Source: Gossypium raimondii | Lineage: Eukaryota > Streptophyta > Magnoliopsida > Malvales > Malvaceae | DNA length: 64,000 bases | Direction of reading: 5' to 3' | Assembly (NCBI RefSeq): GCF_025698545.1 | Contig: NC_068567.1 | Coordinates: 6,572,001 to 6,636,000, forward strand | The notes under the pieces: generated by a model | Seen by the model: only the letters and a program-made list of their open reading frames with translations | Told to the model about the DNA's origin: nothing | The model's database searches: none | Position numbers and translations under genes: made by a program | Part shown: piece after piece, positions 62,620 through 64,000 of the stretch | How positions within the stretch are numbered: the stretch's first letter is position 1 | Layout: the number at the start of each line of letters is the position of its first letter

Positions 62620-63170
62620 TTTTTTTTTTTGGATAAGTAAATTGTATTATCCAATAAGCAGAAAAAAAACCCTGCCACATCCAACAATCCACAACAACGA
62701 CACTGTAGCTGTACAGTAAGAACTTAGACAAAACCAAAAACACAACATATTACAACAATCAAAACCAAAAGCCTATCTTATACATTTCTCAAACTCCATT
62801 GCAAACATTATCTGTTATTGACAAAGTTTGAATCAGTGGGACATTTACCACTAAGACGAAGATGCATAACATCTTTAACTTTCTTCAACAAATAGCCTAC
62901 TATTCTTTTCACACCAAATAAAGTATAAAACTACATTCCATGCCAGCTTAGCAAGCAGACAAGGAATGACTTACCTTTCAAACAAGAAGTTGTCTAGCTA
63001 AATTTTGGAAGGCATGTACCAACTGACTTCCTGATGCCACACAAACCCAGAATAAGTTGTTACAAACCTCAAGATCAGTAGGCACACTCAAAGAAAATAT
63101 GATTTCAAGATTCAGAAGTATCAAAACACAACAGACAACAACGATCAGAAAATCATACTATAACTAAACA
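62620..63170 (-). pseudogene. 5'-truncated LINE 3' end (zf-RVT remnant)
   Basis: On the minus strand CCLLCFDTSES, a stop, then NHIFFECAY is the zf-RVT zinc-binding motif (C..C...ES.NHLFFEC.YS) at the end of plant L1-type pol. FYTLFGVKRIVGYL follows in a nearby frame. The copy ends with a short poly(A) (T-run at 62621-62631 on plus). Stops show it is dead. The 5' border is approximate. Confidence 0.6.
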
Positions 63171-63755
63171 ATCTGTCGTGAGTGGTAGCAATGGAATTTC
63201 ACCATTTTAGTAGCTTATATCTTTATAATTTTTAAAGGATTGAATCAAATTTTTATCATTTTAAGAAGTTAAAATACAATTTTACCATTACTAATTTAAA
63301 ATTTTATAAATTATAAAGAGAACCAAATAAAAATATTACTAAAAACTATATTTTAAAATTTTTAATAGACTATATATTTAAACAGTTTAATTATTACTAA
63401 AACTATATCTTAACAGTAAAATTATTATTCAAAATTGTCCGTGAATTCTTGTAAGAATCACGGACTGTTCTTCAATAGTTTTCCTGTTCCTAATAGTCCA
63501 AGCACTTGAATTTAAAGTCTTATATATGTGTTTAAAATATTAGAGTTCTTTCTTTTTAATCTTCTTCTGATATTGGCTGCTTCCATGATCCATAATTTTG
63601 TTCTTTATGGTAAACTTATCTCTGTTTCACATCAAAATTTTCAACCAAAAACAATCCAATAAAATATACCTAGCTACGATTTCAAAACTTCATAAATACT
63701 ACATCTTCCCAGCTCAAAAACACCTCTGATCATTTCTCAATATCAACAGAAAATA
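63171..63755 (+). promoter_or_regulatory. Upstream region of the PR-10 gene
   Basis: AT-rich. CATAAATACT at 63691-63700 is a TATA-like box about 60 bases before the ATG, and the leader TCAATATCAACAGAAAATA precedes the start. An inverted pair TCCGTGATTCTTACAAGAATTCACGGA-like (63440-63466) lies upstream. Confidence 0.5.
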
Positions 63756-63939
63756 ATGGGTGTTTTCACTTATGAATCCGAGATTGTTACAGCAATCCCA
63801 CCAGCTAAAATGTTTAAGGCTTGTATCCTTGATGGTGACACACTCATTCCCCAGATTCTTCCTCAGGCTTTTAAGAGTGTTGAGTACATTGAAGGCAATG
63901 GTGCGGCCGGTAGCATCAAGAAGGTCACTTTTGGAGAAG
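63756..63939 (+). CDS. PR-10 / Bet v 1 family protein, exon 1 (gene continues past window)
   Basis: Small cytosolic ligand-binding protein family (pathogenesis-related 10). The start [22 protein letters not shown], then [24 protein letters not shown] and [11 protein letters not shown], matches the N-terminal third of PR-10 proteins of about 160 residues, including the beginning of the glycine-rich P-loop-like region. The exon ends after the first base of a Gly codon at a GT donor (63940), the conserved position of the single PR-10 intron. Exon 2 lies beyond 64000. Expression is typically induced by pathogens or stress, or root-specific; nothing in the sequence decides this. Confidence 0.92.
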
Positions 63940-64000
63940 GTTAGCTCATTTATACAATTTTATACTTGGAAGGAAAAAGGGTAAAATTGTGTGTTTTTGA

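Overview
This window is nuclear DNA of a dicot plant, most likely a mallow relative such as cotton (Gossypium). The organism is an inference: the genes have split exons with GT-AG introns, the spacers are very AT-rich, and the Ty3/Gypsy LTRs look like those known from malvids. Seven protein-coding genes can be supported by joining exons in phase: a GH28 polygalacturonase (3593-5396, +), 60S ribosomal protein L19 (27195-28838, +), a PX-PH phospholipase D zeta (31072-39243, +, 20 exons), a clade-E-like PP2C phosphatase (43309-45378, +), a heavy-metal-associated isoprenylated protein (48443-49540, -), eIF3 subunit J (51210-54606, -) and the first exon of a PR-10/Bet v 1 protein (63756-63939, +, cut by the window end). 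No rRNA, tRNA, CRISPR or operon structure was seen.

The rest is layered mobile DNA. 6194-25595 is a Tat/Ogre-like Ty3/Gypsy element on the minus strand, bounded by AGTAT duplications, with a tRNA-Arg-type primer site at 23341-23360. Its left LTR was interrupted by an Athila-like element on the plus strand (8314-17026, CTTTT duplications, tRNA-Asp-type primer site) that carries three LTRs instead of two. Both elements have lost reverse transcriptase and the integrase core but keep gag remnants and nearly complete LTRs. The Tat-like element also carries tandem repeats in its 3' untranslated region. 57465-62384 is a solo LTR of a related family (TAATT duplications) that was itself entered by a CACTA-like element with GCGGCG hairpin repeats. 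A second CACTA-like end of the same design occupies 1-1221. A Copia-like LTR with its primer site lies at 39891-40808, several fold-back (MITE-like) elements lie between genes, and four LINE remnants (RNase H or zf-RVT pieces) are all on the minus strand.

The genes are unrelated housekeeping, signalling and wall-modifying genes and form no cluster. The two translation genes (RPL19 and eIF3j) share telo-box motifs upstream of their starts. No clearly new multigene system is present. The most unusual objects are the three-LTR element, the repeat arrays growing inside a retroelement 3' UTR, the CACTA-like ends with telomere-like DNA, and two odd splice sites in the phospholipase D gene.
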